Under the pieces are notes generated by a model. It was not told where the DNA came from and searched no databases. It saw nothing but the letters and a program-made list of their open reading frames with translations. Positions 45,188 to 55,000 of a stretch of 64,000 nt of DNA are shown here, piece by piece. The translations under genes and the position numbers were made by a program. How positions within the stretch are numbered: the first letter of the stretch is position 1; every line of letters begins with the position of its first letter. The stretch covers positions 186,001-250,000 of the forward strand of contig JAHBUB010000002.1 in NCBI GenBank assembly GCA_019638285.1, given 5' to 3'. Origin of the DNA: Cyclobacteriaceae bacterium (GTDB lineage Bacteria > Bacteroidota > Bacteroidia > Cytophagales > Cyclobacteriaceae).

Positions 45188-46174
45188 GTGACTTCAAGAA
45201 TTAAAGGTGTTCTTCAGTACTTAGGTATGTTTGCATTGGCCGCGGGTTTGCTGTGGCTCTCCCTCAAAAGCATTCCTGATGTGGCGGGTGAAAGTAAAGC
45301 AGAGTTTATCTGGCATACATGGGGGCGCTCTAATAAATGGTATTTGATTGTAATGGGGGTAGTGGCCATGCTAAGTCATGTGTTGCGCGCTTATCGTTGG
45401 AAAATGCTACTGGTGCCCACCGGAAATCGAATAAGTCTGGGTAATAGCTTCCTTTCTTTAATGATTGGGTATCTTGTTAACCTTGCTGTTCCGAGAGGTG
45501 GAGAAATTTCACGTTGTTATAACCTGCTAAAACTGGAGAAGACACCCGTTGAAGTTTCTTTTGGCACAGTAGTGGCAGAGCGCATGGTAGACGTACTTTG
45601 CCTAATTATCCTTATCGCTATTTCCTTTATCGTGGAATGGGATAAGCTGATGACTTTTATTAATGCTTTGCCCTTTTCCTCCGGGGGTGGAGGTATTTAT
45701 AAATGGCTGATTATTGGAGGTGTTTTATTAGGAGCATTGGCTTTAGCTATTTATTTCTTTAGGAGGAACGAAAAATTAAAAAAGATTGTGGTCGGCTTCA
45801 AGGAAGGGCTGCTAGCAGTGTTCAGACTTGAACATGGCTTTGCCTTTGTCGTTATTTCCATACTTATATGGTTCCTTTATTTTGTGATGAGTTATTTGGT
45901 AATCATCGCATTTCCAGAAACACAGTGGCTTGGGATTAGCGCGGTATTAACCTTATTTGCAATGGGCGCTATAGCAATGGCCGTGCCTCTGCCGGGTGGT
46001 GCTGGTTCCTACCATACGATCGTACCCCTTGGTTTAGTGGTGTTGTACAACCTGCCTCAAGGAGAGGCCATCGCCTTTGTATTTATTTTTCATGCCTGGC
46101 AGACCTTTATCATGATCGTGGGCGGAGTGTTATCTTTGATTATCAGCTATTGGATGATACGATGGAGAAAATAA
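45188..46174 (+). CDS. Lysylphosphatidylglycerol synthase-type membrane domain protein (UPF0104)
   Basis: A 328-residue integral membrane protein with about eight helices. [30 protein letters not shown] and [12 protein letters not shown] are the UPF0104/AglD-like family marks, also found in the flippase part of MprF. The soluble aminoacyl-transfer domain of MprF is absent, so it is probably a lipid transporter or flippase-like protein. Start GTG at 45188; it is the third gene of the panC unit, and its 3' end overlaps rfaE2 by 13 bp. Confidence 0.83.
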   Translation: MTSRIKGVLQYLGMFALAAGLLWLSLKSIPDVAGESKAEFIWHTWGRSNKWYLIVMGVVAMLSHVLRAYRWKMLLVPTGNRISLGNSFLSLMIGYLVNLAVPRGGEISRCYNLLKLEKTPVEVSFGTVVAERMVDVLCLIILIAISFIVEWDKLMTFINALPFSSGGGGIYKWLIIGGVLLGALALAIYFFRRNEKLKKIVVGFKEGLLAVFRLEHGFAFVVISILIWFLYFVMSYLVIIAFPETQWLGISAVLTLFAMGAIAMAVPLPGGAGSYHTIVPLGLVVLYNLPQGEAIAFVFIFHAWQTFIMIVGGVLSLIISYWMIRWRK

Positions 46175-46644
46175 GCAATAAGATTAAAAATCTAATTCAG
46201 AGTAAAACCCAGATCGAGGAGTGGCATCTTCAGGGACAAAAGGTAGTTTTTACCAACGGATGTTTTGATATTCTGCATTTGGGCCATGTAGACTATCTTG
46301 AAAAGGCTGCGGCCTTAGGTGATCGGCTAGTGGTTGGCCTGAATACGGATGCTTCAGTAAGTCGTTTTAAGGGAGAGGAAAGACCCATTCAGGATCAAAA
46401 TTCTCGTGCGAGGATTTTAGCCTCACTTCAATTTGTGGATATGGTCGTTTTATTTGACGAAGACACTCCTTTGGAGTTGATTTCTGAATTGCTTCCTGAT
46501 ATTCTTGTAAAAGGCAGTGACTATTTGGCAGAAAACATCGTTGGCGCGGATGTTGTTCGAAGGCATGGGGGTATAGTAGCGACCATTGATTTTGTACCTG
46601 GATATTCTACTACTCGAATAATAAAAAAGATTAAAAAAACATAA
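46162..46644 (+). CDS. rfaE2: D-glycero-beta-D-manno-heptose 1-phosphate adenylyltransferase
   Basis: Makes ADP-heptose for the LPS inner core. It has 160 residues, equal to the cytidylyltransferase-like C-terminal domain of HldE as a separate protein. The nucleotide-binding HxGH is in [20 protein letters not shown], and later [13 protein letters not shown] and VKGSDY with the ISSTRII-like end ([10 protein letters not shown]) are present. ATG at 46162 is preferred; an upstream TTG would extend further into the flippase-like gene. The kinase partner is not in the window. Confidence 0.93.
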   Translation: MEKISNKIKNLIQSKTQIEEWHLQGQKVVFTNGCFDILHLGHVDYLEKAAALGDRLVVGLNTDASVSRFKGEERPIQDQNSRARILASLQFVDMVVLFDEDTPLELISELLPDILVKGSDYLAENIVGADVVRRHGGIVATIDFVPGYSTTRIIKKIKKT

Positions 46645-46653
46645 ATAAAGCAT

Positions 46654-47355
46654 ATGGGATTTGGTGCAATTTTGATTACAGGTTTCTTCATGTTGGTAGG
46701 ATGGATAGTGAGTTCCAGACTGAAGAATAAGTTCAAAAAGTATTCTGAGATCAGACTTACTAAAGATCTTACTGGTGCCGACATCGCAAGACTTATGTTG
46801 GCTGACCATGGCATTCATGATGTAAAAGTAATTTCGGTAGAAGGTCAACTGACGGATCATTATAACCCCGGCAATAAAACAGTTAACCTAAGTCCTGATG
46901 TATATAATGGAAGGAATGCCGCAGCCACGGCTGTAGCTGCTCATGAGTGTGGCCATGCAGTGCAACACGCAAAGGCGTATAGCATGCTCGAGTTTAGATC
47001 GGCCATGGTACCCATACAAAATATCAGTGCCAAAGTGATCAACTTTATCTTTTTGGCGATGATGTTCGGTGCATTCGCAATAAAGGGATTATTCACTTTT
47101 GATACAGCATTGCTGGTTATCATTTCCTGTTATGGAGTGTTTGCCCTATTCGCACTGGTTACTTTGCCTGTGGAGTTTGACGCCAGCAAGAGGGCATTGG
47201 CCTGGATAGAAGATCGGGGTATTGTGACCCCTCAGGAACATGATATGGCAAAAGATGCCCTTAATTCCGCAGCCATGACCTATGTAGTTGCAGCTATTGG
47301 AGCTGTCACTATGCTTCTTTACTATGTGATGATCTTCATGGGAAGAAGAGATTAG
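46654..47355 (+). CDS. Membrane zinc metallopeptidase (YugP family)
   Basis: A 233-residue membrane protein with a zinc-protease motif HECGH (97-101, in AAHECGHAVQHAKAYS). One helix lies at the N-terminus (about 4-22) and three more at about 125-143, 148-168 and 205-228. The third zinc ligand and EFDASKRAL match YugP-like neutral zinc metallopeptidases. Substrate unknown. It follows rfaE2 by 9 bp and is ended by a strong terminator. Confidence 0.88.
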   Translation: MGFGAILITGFFMLVGWIVSSRLKNKFKKYSEIRLTKDLTGADIARLMLADHGIHDVKVISVEGQLTDHYNPGNKTVNLSPDVYNGRNAAATAVAAHECGHAVQHAKAYSMLEFRSAMVPIQNISAKVINFIFLAMMFGAFAIKGLFTFDTALLVIISCYGVFALFALVTLPVEFDASKRALAWIEDRGIVTPQEHDMAKDALNSAAMTYVVAAIGAVTMLLYYVMIFMGRRD

Positions 47356-47381
47356 ATTTCAAGTTAAGAAGTTATAAATTG

Positions 47382-47415
47382 CAGGCCTGAGATTGATCTC
47401 AGGCCTGTTTTTTTT
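47382..47415 (+). terminator. Strong intrinsic terminator
   Basis: An 11-bp perfect stem, CAGGCCTGAGA-TTGA-TCTCAGGCCTG, is followed by eight or more T residues, 27 bp past the zinc metallopeptidase stop. It closes the panC-to-metallopeptidase unit. Confidence 0.95.
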
Positions 47416-47439
47416 GTTAAGGTTTAAACTCCGAAACCA

Positions 47440-48579
47440 ATGAATTTTGAACTGACCGAAGAGCAAATTGCCGTGAGGGATGCTGCCCGTGAATTTGCTA
47501 ACACAGAACTTCTGCCTGGCGTGATCGACCGGGACTCAGAAGCTAAATTTCCTGCTGAGCAGATTAAGAAAATGGGTGAGCTTGGGTTTATGGGGATGAT
47601 GGTTGATCCGAAATATAATGGTGGCGGGATGGATAGTATTTCCTATGTGCTGGCGATGGAAGAGATTTCGAAAATAGATGCGTCTGCATCAGTTTGTATG
47701 TCGGTTAATAATTCCCTCGTGTGCTGGGGATTGGAGCAATTTGGATCGGAGGAGCAAAAAGAGAAATACTTAAAGAAACTGGCAACAGGAGAAAAGATAG
47801 GTGCTTTTTGTTTGTCAGAACCAGAGGCTGGATCGGACGCCACAAGCCAACGAACGACAGCCGAGGACAAAGGTGATTACTATTTATTGAACGGAACAAA
47901 GAACTGGATTACAAACGGAAATAGTGCTAGCGTCTATATTATTATTGCGCAAACCGATGCGTCAAAAAAGCACAAAGGAATAAACGCATTGATTGTAGAG
48001 CGCGACAGCGATGGCTTTGTAGTGGGAAAGAAAGAAGATAAAATGGGAATTCGCGGCTCAGATACGCACTCACTTATGTTTACGGATGTAAAGGTGCCTA
48101 AAGCCAACCGCATCGGTGAGGATGGGTTTGGGTTTACTTTTGCAATGACTACACTAAATGGTGGTAGAATTGGGATTGCGTCACAAGCTTTAGGAATTGC
48201 AGCCGGTGCCTATGAACTGGCGCTAAAGTATTCTAAGGAACGCAAGGCATTTAATAAACACCTTTCAGAACATCAGGCCATACAATTTAAACTGGCAGAC
48301 ATGGCCACAAAGATTGATGCAGCAAGATTGTTGATTTGGCAAGCAGCTTTTTTAAAAGATCAAAAAAAGAATTTTGTAAAAGCAGCTGCCATGGCAAAAC
48401 TCTTCGCCTCCTCTATGGCCCAGGAAGTAACTAGCGAGGCCGTGCAGATTCATGGAGGATATGGTTATGTAAAGGAATTCCACGTAGAAAGATTAATGCG
48501 TGATGCTAAAATCACACAAATCTATGAGGGCACTTCAGAGATACAACGTATGGTAATTTCCAGAGAACTTTTGAGGTAG
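47440..48579 (+). CDS. Acyl-CoA dehydrogenase
   Basis: FAD enzyme of beta-oxidation or branched-chain acyl-CoA oxidation, 379 residues. The three family domains are present, with FCLSEPEAGSDATSQRTTA (FAD/acyl binding), FAMTTLNGGRIGIASQALGIA, and the catalytic glutamate E363 in QIYEGTSEIQRMVIS, the position used by short-chain (butyryl-CoA) enzymes. Chain-length preference is not certain. It converges directly on the GGGP-synthase-family gene with no gap. Confidence 0.94.
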   Translation: MNFELTEEQIAVRDAAREFANTELLPGVIDRDSEAKFPAEQIKKMGELGFMGMMVDPKYNGGGMDSISYVLAMEEISKIDASASVCMSVNNSLVCWGLEQFGSEEQKEKYLKKLATGEKIGAFCLSEPEAGSDATSQRTTAEDKGDYYLLNGTKNWITNGNSASVYIIIAQTDASKKHKGINALIVERDSDGFVVGKKEDKMGIRGSDTHSLMFTDVKVPKANRIGEDGFGFTFAMTTLNGGRIGIASQALGIAAGAYELALKYSKERKAFNKHLSEHQAIQFKLADMATKIDAARLLIWQAAFLKDQKKNFVKAAAMAKLFASSMAQEVTSEAVQIHGGYGYVKEFHVERLMRDAKITQIYEGTSEIQRMVISRELLR

Positions 48580-49344
48580 TTATTGACTGGCCTCAATGGC
48601 TTGATTCCAATCATAGACCCTTTCAGAAATTTCTATGAGCAGGTTGGGGTCTTTCTCAAGTGCGTTGCCTACTACAATTATATCGGCTCCAGCCTCCAAT
48701 GCATTAAGCGCTTTTCTAGCAGTGTCAATCCCACCTCCTACTACCAGAGGTGTATTTATTGACTTCCGAATGGTGGAAATCATTCTTTGGCTTATTTCTT
48801 TTTCTGCGCCACTCCCTGCGTCCAGATACATAAGCTTTAGGCCCAACATTTCACCAGCTAGCGCGGTGCAGGCAGCAAGTGAATATTTATCGTCTGGTAT
48901 GGGCGTGGTATTGCTGATGTAAGCTACTGAAGTAATCTTTCCTGAATTGATCAATAAATATCCAGTAGGAATAATCTCCAGATTTGTATTTTTTAAAATG
49001 GGAGCTGCAATAACATGTTGACCAATTAATAAATCAGAATTTCGTCCAGATATAAGCGACAAAAACAAAATAGCGTCTGCATCTGGATCAATTTGAATTG
49101 AGCTGCCAGGAAAGATCAGCACAGGAATACTAATGGATTGTTTAATTTGGGTTATGACCTCAGATAGATTGGTAGAGGTGACAAGGCTGCCTCCAACCAA
49201 AAAGTAATCGATACAATTTTCATTTGCTAAATTGATGAGGTGCCTGAGTTTGCTGTTATCCTCGATTTTATCTGGATCGATCAATACAGCAATTGATTTT
49301 TTCCCAAGCTTGCTTTTTTCTGACAGTGAATCAAGAATCTTCAT
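48580..49344 (-). CDS. Geranylgeranylglyceryl phosphate synthase family protein
   Basis: A 254-residue TIM-barrel prenyltransferase of the archaeal GGGPS / bacterial PcrB family, which ether-links a polyprenyl chain to glycerol-1-phosphate. Family marks are AVLIDPDKIE (Mg/phosphate), VGGSLVTSTNL, IPVLIFPGSSIQIDPDADAILFLS, TGYLLINSG, YLDAGSGAE, VVGGGIDTARKA and DIIVVGNALEKDP (phosphate gripping). Bacteroidota carry group-II GGGPS of unproven physiological role. ATG at 49344 is used; an alternative start at 49398 would overlap the upstream gene by 68 bp. No glycerol-1-phosphate dehydrogenase gene is seen nearby. Confidence 0.9.
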   Translation of the reverse strand: MKILDSLSEKSKLGKKSIAVLIDPDKIEDNSKLRHLINLANENCIDYFLVGGSLVTSTNLSEVITQIKQSISIPVLIFPGSSIQIDPDADAILFLSLISGRNSDLLIGQHVIAAPILKNTNLEIIPTGYLLINSGKITSVAYISNTTPIPDDKYSLAACTALAGEMLGLKLMYLDAGSGAEKEISQRMISTIRKSINTPLVVGGGIDTARKALNALEAGADIIVVGNALEKDPNLLIEISERVYDWNQAIEASQ

Positions 49345-49723
49345 CGGTTGTCTTTCTGCTTTGGAGATATTCCGAGAGTTTTTCTTTGGCAAACTCAAGC
49401 AAAACCATTGTAGCCTGAGTAACTAATATTCCTCCAACCTGAGAAAGAACATTTGGAGAAGAGGATTGGTCATCTGCATCAATCACCTCTTCATTTTCGT
49501 TTTGTTGCTCTTTGGATTTTTTTTTCTTCGATTTGGTTCCGGTGAATTGGCTGACTACCAGGTAAGTCAGTGCTAAGGCGCCACCAATAATAAGTGCATT
49601 GGTAACGAACTTCTCAGTGGTTTTTGAAATAGATCTGATTTCGTCCTCCAACTCTTTTTTGTACATGGCCGAGGCCTTTTTCAGCTTTTGTTTCTCAAGG
49701 TCAGGTTTCTCCAAAAGGCTCAT
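49331..49723 (-). CDS. Single-pass membrane protein, unknown function
   Basis: A 130-residue protein. Its N-terminal half is a charged helix (about 8-38), followed by one membrane helix (about 42-60, ALIIGGALALTYLVVSQF) and a very basic/acidic linker (KSKKKKSKEQQNENEEV). An amphipathic C-terminal helix follows (about 95-120). It lies between the holin-like gene (4 bp upstream) and the GGGPS gene (14-bp overlap), in one operon. No family recognised. Confidence 0.7.
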   Translation of the reverse strand: MSLLEKPDLEKQKLKKASAMYKKELEDEIRSISKTTEKFVTNALIIGGALALTYLVVSQFTGTKSKKKKSKEQQNENEEVIDADDQSSSPNVLSQVGGILVTQATMVLLEFAKEKLSEYLQSRKTTDEDS

Positions 49724-49727
49724 AGTC

Positions 49728-50096
49728 TTACTCTTCGTTCTTATTGATCAGATCAGAAAAAAAGTTTTTAAACACTTTGTTGACGGACTTTCTAAGAAAC
49801 AGAAATACCAAAAACAAAAGAAGGTATATGCCAGAAATAATTAAGTACCCCTCAAAGGAATTGGTGAATAGGGTATTAAGAAACTCTGCCATTCCTATGC
49901 TAAAAAATATTAGAAACAGAAATGCGAAAAAGAATATTGTGGCTTGAGCTAAGCTCTTAGAAAGAGCCTTGGCTACATCTTCTTTGATTTCAATCTTAAG
50001 AAGTTTAACGCGAGTTTCTACATACCCTGTTACATTATTGGCGAGGTTGTCAACTCTTAAAAACTTAAATAGGGTATCTTTAATTCCGTCCATCAT
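49728..50096 (-). CDS. DUF1469 / phage-holin-family-annotated membrane protein
   Basis: A 122-residue protein with a helical N-terminal part (YVETRVKLLKIEIKEDVAKALSKSL) and two membrane helices (about 50-70 and 84-103). This layout is that of DUF1469 (YqjE-like), often labelled holin superfamily III although most members are chromosomal. No lysin or phage gene is nearby, so a holin role is unlikely. ATG 50096 is preferred over a TTG four codons earlier. The 195-bp stretch upstream (50109-50303) holds no gene that I can see. Confidence 0.78.
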   Translation of the reverse strand: MMDGIKDTLFKFLRVDNLANNVTGYVETRVKLLKIEIKEDVAKALSKSLAQATIFFFAFLFLIFFSIGMAEFLNTLFTNSFEGYLIISGIYLLLFLVFLFLRKSVNKVFKNFFSDLINKNEE

Positions 50097-50303
50097 TTCA
50101 ATAGGCAATATAGCAATTTAGTAACTTTTTAAATTAGATATCGAGCAAAGTATTTGTTGGCGACACATTAATAAGATTCTCATCTTTTTGTAGTCCTGTG
50201 AGGTTTTACTACTCGATATTTTGAATTTAGCTTTATCCTCGGAAACCCCAGTGAATAAGTACAGTGAAAACGGCTAATTCAGCACAAAAGCTTAGGCCTT
50301 AAG

Positions 50304-51497
50304 TTAGAAATGTGTCAATTCATTTACCGCCATCCAGGCCATCAACCCTGGAGCAATTTTTAATGAATCCTCGTCTATATCGAAAGTAGGAGTATGCACA
50401 TAGGAGGTTATCCCTTTGGACTCATTTCTTGTGCCCAATCGGTAGAAGGAAGCAGGTATTAGCTGTGAATAATATGAGAAGTCTTCAGCTCCCAGAGTGA
50501 TATCAATATCGACCACATTCTCTTCACCTACATATTGGGCTGCTGCCGCCCTTATCCTTCGAGTAAGCTCCGGATTATTTTCCAAATAGGGATAACCTCT
50601 CGCTATCTCTACCTCGCACCGGCCCCCCATTCCTTCCGCGATACTTTCTGCCATTTTTTTAATTTTAGACAATGCGGATGTGCGCCATTCCTCATTCAAG
50701 GCTCTGAATGTACCTGCAATTTTTACTTCATTTGGAATAATGTTGGTAGCTCCTTTGCCAATAATATTTCCGAAGGTGAGCACGGTGGGTTGTTTAGGGC
50801 TGGCATTTCGACTGATGATTTGCTGTAGGGCAATAATAATATAAGAAGCAATTAGGATAGGATCAATGGTCAATTCTGGTGCAGCTCCATGCCCCCCCTT
50901 TCCAATGACGGTGAAGTAGATTTCATCGCAACTGGCCATATACATCCCTTCTCTAAATCCAATTTTCCCTGCAGGAATAAGAGGCATTACATGTTGCCCT
51001 ATAATTTGAGAGGGTGTTGGATTTTCTAAAACTCCTTCTTTAATCATTAACGAAGCACCTCCTGGTATTTTTTCTTCTCCAGGTTGGAAAATGAGTTTTA
51101 CAGTACCCTCAAATTGATCTTTTAATTCAAACAAAATTCGCGATACAGTTAATAATGAGGCAGTGTGCACATCATGCCCGCAAGCGTGCATGACACCCGG
51201 TGTGGTAGACTTGTAAGATACTTCATTTGCTTCCTGAATAGGTAAAGCATCCATGTCCGCTCGAAGAGCAATCGTTTTTTTTGATGGATTTCTTCCTTCT
51301 ATTAATGCCACAATTCCGGTATCAGCAATTCCTTCTGTGGGAGTCAATCCATATTCAATTAGTTTTCTGGCAACGAACTTAGCGGTATTGAATTCTTGGT
51401 ATGACAATTCCGGATGGGCATGCAAATGCCTTCTGGTTTTTCTGGTGTCATCAAAATAACTTTCTGATAGTTGCTTAATGGAGTTGAGTAAAGGCAT
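50304..51497 (-). CDS. M20 family amidohydrolase (N-acyl amino-acid or peptide deacylase)
   Basis: A 397-residue di-metal amidohydrolase of the IAA-amino-acid hydrolase / HipO branch. Motifs: RRHLHAHPELSYQE, LRADMDALPIQE, HACGHDVHTA, FQPGEEKIPGGA (catalytic Glu), GQHVMPLIPAG and a C-terminal ITLGAEDFSYY. Metal ligands (H, D, E, H, H) all appear present. No signal peptide. Substrates of such enzymes include N-acyl amino acids and N-acetyl-diaminopimelate; the specific one is unknown. Confidence 0.92.
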   Translation of the reverse strand: MPLLNSIKQLSESYFDDTRKTRRHLHAHPELSYQEFNTAKFVARKLIEYGLTPTEGIADTGIVALIEGRNPSKKTIALRADMDALPIQEANEVSYKSTTPGVMHACGHDVHTASLLTVSRILFELKDQFEGTVKLIFQPGEEKIPGGASLMIKEGVLENPTPSQIIGQHVMPLIPAGKIGFREGMYMASCDEIYFTVIGKGGHGAAPELTIDPILIASYIIIALQQIISRNASPKQPTVLTFGNIIGKGATNIIPNEVKIAGTFRALNEEWRTSALSKIKKMAESIAEGMGGRCEVEIARGYPYLENNPELTRRIRAAAAQYVGEENVVDIDITLGAEDFSYYSQLIPASFYRLGTRNESKGITSYVHTPTFDIDEDSLKIAPGLMAWMAVNELTHF

Positions 51498-51536
51498 ACA
51501 CCAAATTTTTAAACTGGAGAAAATGCAACTAATGAT

Positions 51537-52076
51537 CTATCTGATAGGAATTTTTTCAGGGATAAGAATAGCGTTGGGAAAGTAGCCCCTTAGCCGCAGT
51601 AGGTCTTTTTGAGCTTCTAATTTTGAAAAGTATTGACCTACTGTAACTCTGAATTTTGGTTGTGTATACTGGATGTCAGCTTCAAGCTCACTTCCAATGG
51701 CTTTCACCATTTTTGCTTTGGCACCCAACGCCTCTTCTCTTTTTGGACCAGAGTATATTTGGATAGTGAAGCCATCAGCGTATGTTCTCATCCTATTTAA
51801 CTTGTCAAGGCTGTCCATTACCATATCCACTTTGGGATTGACGGTGTTTGTAGCAGCCATCACCCGAGGCTGTTCAATAGGAGTTAATTCTTCCCTTGAG
51901 TTAATATCCTCTGATTTATAAGAAGGGCGAACTGCAGTAAGGTCTTCGGTATAGGCGTCATTTAATGAAGCACTACCTGATTGCTGAACCACACAGGAAG
52001 TCTGAAGGATTAATAGAAGGAGGCTGAGATTCAGAGTGTGTTTTTTTACACTAATAACTAACCTATGAAGTGTCAT
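51537..52076 (-). CDS. SPOR-domain lipoprotein
   Basis: A 179-residue lipoprotein with signal sequence and lipobox (LLLLILQTSC) and a C-terminal SPOR domain (about 100-175): DGFTIQIYSGPKREEALGAKAK, YTQPKFRVTVGQYFSKLEAQKDLLRLR. SPOR domains bind denuded peptidoglycan, so it probably works at the cell wall. ATG at 52076 starts 2 bp after the secA stop, and the signal peptide fits; translation is probably coupled to secA. Confidence 0.88.
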   Translation of the reverse strand: MTLHRLVISVKKHTLNLSLLLLILQTSCVVQQSGSASLNDAYTEDLTAVRPSYKSEDINSREELTPIEQPRVMAATNTVNPKVDMVMDSLDKLNRMRTYADGFTIQIYSGPKREEALGAKAKMVKAIGSELEADIQYTQPKFRVTVGQYFSKLEAQKDLLRLRGYFPNAILIPEKIPIR

Positions 52077-52078
52077 TA

Positions 52079-55000
52079 CTATTGTTCTATTACTATGCAT
52101 TTTCCTTCTTTCACGTCATCCTCTACCTTTTTGAATTTTACGTCTTTCAGCACCTTCCCATCTGTGTATTGAACGCTCACCTTATCATTTCTACCAGCTA
52201 TTTTTTCAGATTTTACAGGTTGCACCTTTTCCTCTACAGCTTGCTGTCCACCTTGAGTATGTTGTTGCCCCCCCTGGAGAAGTGATCTGGATTCTTCCTT
52301 TTGCTCTTTTAGCCTTTCTCTTCTTTGTGATCTGGCTTCCTGCACTTGGTCAGGTTCTCGTACAGGAATATCTGCTTTTATTAAAAATGAGGTTGTTTCT
52401 TCATTGACCTTAGCAATAAAACGCTTGAAGGCCTCAAATCCTTCGAACTTATAGATTAAAAGCGGATCCTTTTGTTCGTAGACGGCATTTTGAACAGACT
52501 GCTTCAAATCGTCCATATCACGAAGATGCTCCTTCCATTGCTGATCTATAATTGCCAGAGTAATCATTTTTTCCATGGCGTTGATCAACTCAGAATTTTT
52601 AGTCTCTACACATTTTTTCAAATCTGCGGCTACACCAATTTGCTTAATGCCATCTGTAAATGGAACTAAAATATTTTCAATAGTGGCTCCCCTGGTTTTA
52701 TTTATTTCAGTAATTACAGGAAGGGCTTTTTCTGCAACACTTTTGTTCTTTTGTTGGTAATGTTTTAAGGCTTCGTCATAAAGCTTTTCGGCCAATTGGC
52801 TTATTTCTGAATCCTTAAACTCTTCTTCTTTGATGACAAAGTCAAACCCCAACAAGCTGAGCACATTGAGTTTGAACTCCTCTGCGTTATTACCGGCCTT
52901 TCCATTTGCAACAACCTCTTCACAAGTGTCAAAAAGCATTGTGAGGATGTCAAGTTTTAACCGCTCGCCAAATAGCGCATTCTTTCTCCGTTTATAAATT
53001 ACCTCGCGTTGAGAATTCATTACGTCATCATACTCGAGCAAACGCTTTCTTATTCCGAAGTTATTCTCTTCTACTTTTTTCTGCGCTCTTTCTATTGAAT
53101 TGGTTACCATCGAGTGAGAAATTACTTCCCCCTCTTTAAGTCCAAGCCTGTCCATGATTCGAGCAATACGCTCTGGCATAAACATGCGCATCAGATTGTC
53201 CTCTAGCGATACATAAAACTGGGATGATCCAGGATCTCCTTGTCGACCGGCCCTACCTCTAAGCTGCCTGTCTACCCTTCTCGATTCATGACGTTCAGTT
53301 CCAAGGATGGCTAAACCACCTGCTGCTTTAGATTCAGGAGATAATTTTATATCAGTTCCCCTACCCGCCATGTTAGTGGCTATCGTTACGCTTCCGGGCT
53401 TTCCTGCCTCTGCTACTACTTCCGCCTCCCTCTGATGTTGCTTGGCGTTAAGTACTTGATGCTTAATCTTCTTCAATTGAAGCATTCTGCTTATCAATTC
53501 AGAGATTTCAACAGATGTGGTACCTACAAGAACGGGTCTTCCTTCTCCGGTGAGTCGCACGATTTCTTCTACTACGGCATTGAACTTTTCGCGCACGGTT
53601 TTAAAAACCAAATCATCCATGTCATTCCGTACAATGGGTTTATTGGTTGGGATAACCACCACGTCTAATTTGTAAATATCCCAAAGCTCTCCTGCTTCTG
53701 TTTCGGCTGTACCCGTCATCCCTGCAAGCTTATGGTACATTCTAAAATAGTTTTGCAGGGTAATAGTAGCATAGGTTTGGGTAGCGTCCTCTACCTTCAC
53801 ATTTTCTTTGGCTTCAATGGCCTGATGTAGACCGTCAGAATACCTTCTTCCATCCAACACCCTACCCGTTTGCTCATCTACGATTTTTACTTTGCCGTCT
53901 ACGATAATATATTCAGTGTCTCGTTCAAACAAAGTGTAAGCTTTTAACAACTGGTTAATGCTATGGATACGTTGTGATTTTGCAGTATAGTCTCTTATTA
54001 ATTCTTCTTTTTTTTGAAGCCTTTCTTCATTGCTGATGGTGTTACTCTTGTCGATCTTATCCAATTCAACTCCTATTTCTGGGAGAATGAAAAATTTTGG
54101 ATCCTCACCCTCGCCTGTAATTAAGTCGATTCCTTTGTCGGTAAGGTCGATGGTGTTATCTTTTTCATCAATCGTAAAGAAGAGTGGCTTATCGGCCTCT
54201 GGCATCATTTTCTTATTGTCCTGAAGATAAAAGTTTTCAGTTTTTTGAAGAATGTTTCTGATGCCTGTTTCGCTGAGGAATTTTATAACCGGCTTGTGTT
54301 TGGGCATGCCTCGATACGCACGAAACAGCGCAATACCACCTTCTTTGTCATTTCCTTCGGCAATTAATTTTTTGGCATCATTCAAAAGTTGGGTAATTAA
54401 CTTTTTCTGAGCATCTACAATTTTTTGAACACGAGGTTTTAAGTCATAGAATTCGTGTTCATCCCCTTTGGGGATCGGGCCAGAAATAATAAGCGGTGTT
54501 CTTGCTTCGTCCACCAATACACTATCAACTTCATCCACCATGGTGTAATGATGGCCTCTTCGCTGCACGAGTTCTTCTGGGTCGCGCGCCATGTTGTCGC
54601 GGAGGTAGTCGAAACCAAATTCATTATTGGTGCCGTAGGTAATATCCGCCTCATAGGCCTTCCTCCTTTCGGGTGAGTTGGGCTGGTGCTTATCAATACA
54701 ATCCACTGTCAATCCATGGAACTGAAAGATCGGGGCCATCCATTCGCTGTCACGTTGTGCCAGGTAGGTATTGACTGTTACAATATGAACTCCTTTTTTG
54801 GCCAAAGCATTTAGGTAGGTGGGGAAGGTGGCGACTAAAGTTTTTCCTTCACCTGTAGCCATCTCAGCAATTTTCCCCTGGTGCAGTGCTATCCCTCCGA
54901 TAATCTGTACATCATAATGTACCATGTCCCATTTGATGATATTTCCTGCTGCCAGCCATTGATTCTTCCACAATGCTTTTTCACCTTCTATTTTTACGTT

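Noticed and set aside
49728-50096. Prophage signal from a holin-like protein
   Set aside because: DUF1469 proteins are common chromosomal genes; no lysin, capsid, integrase or att-like repeats are near.
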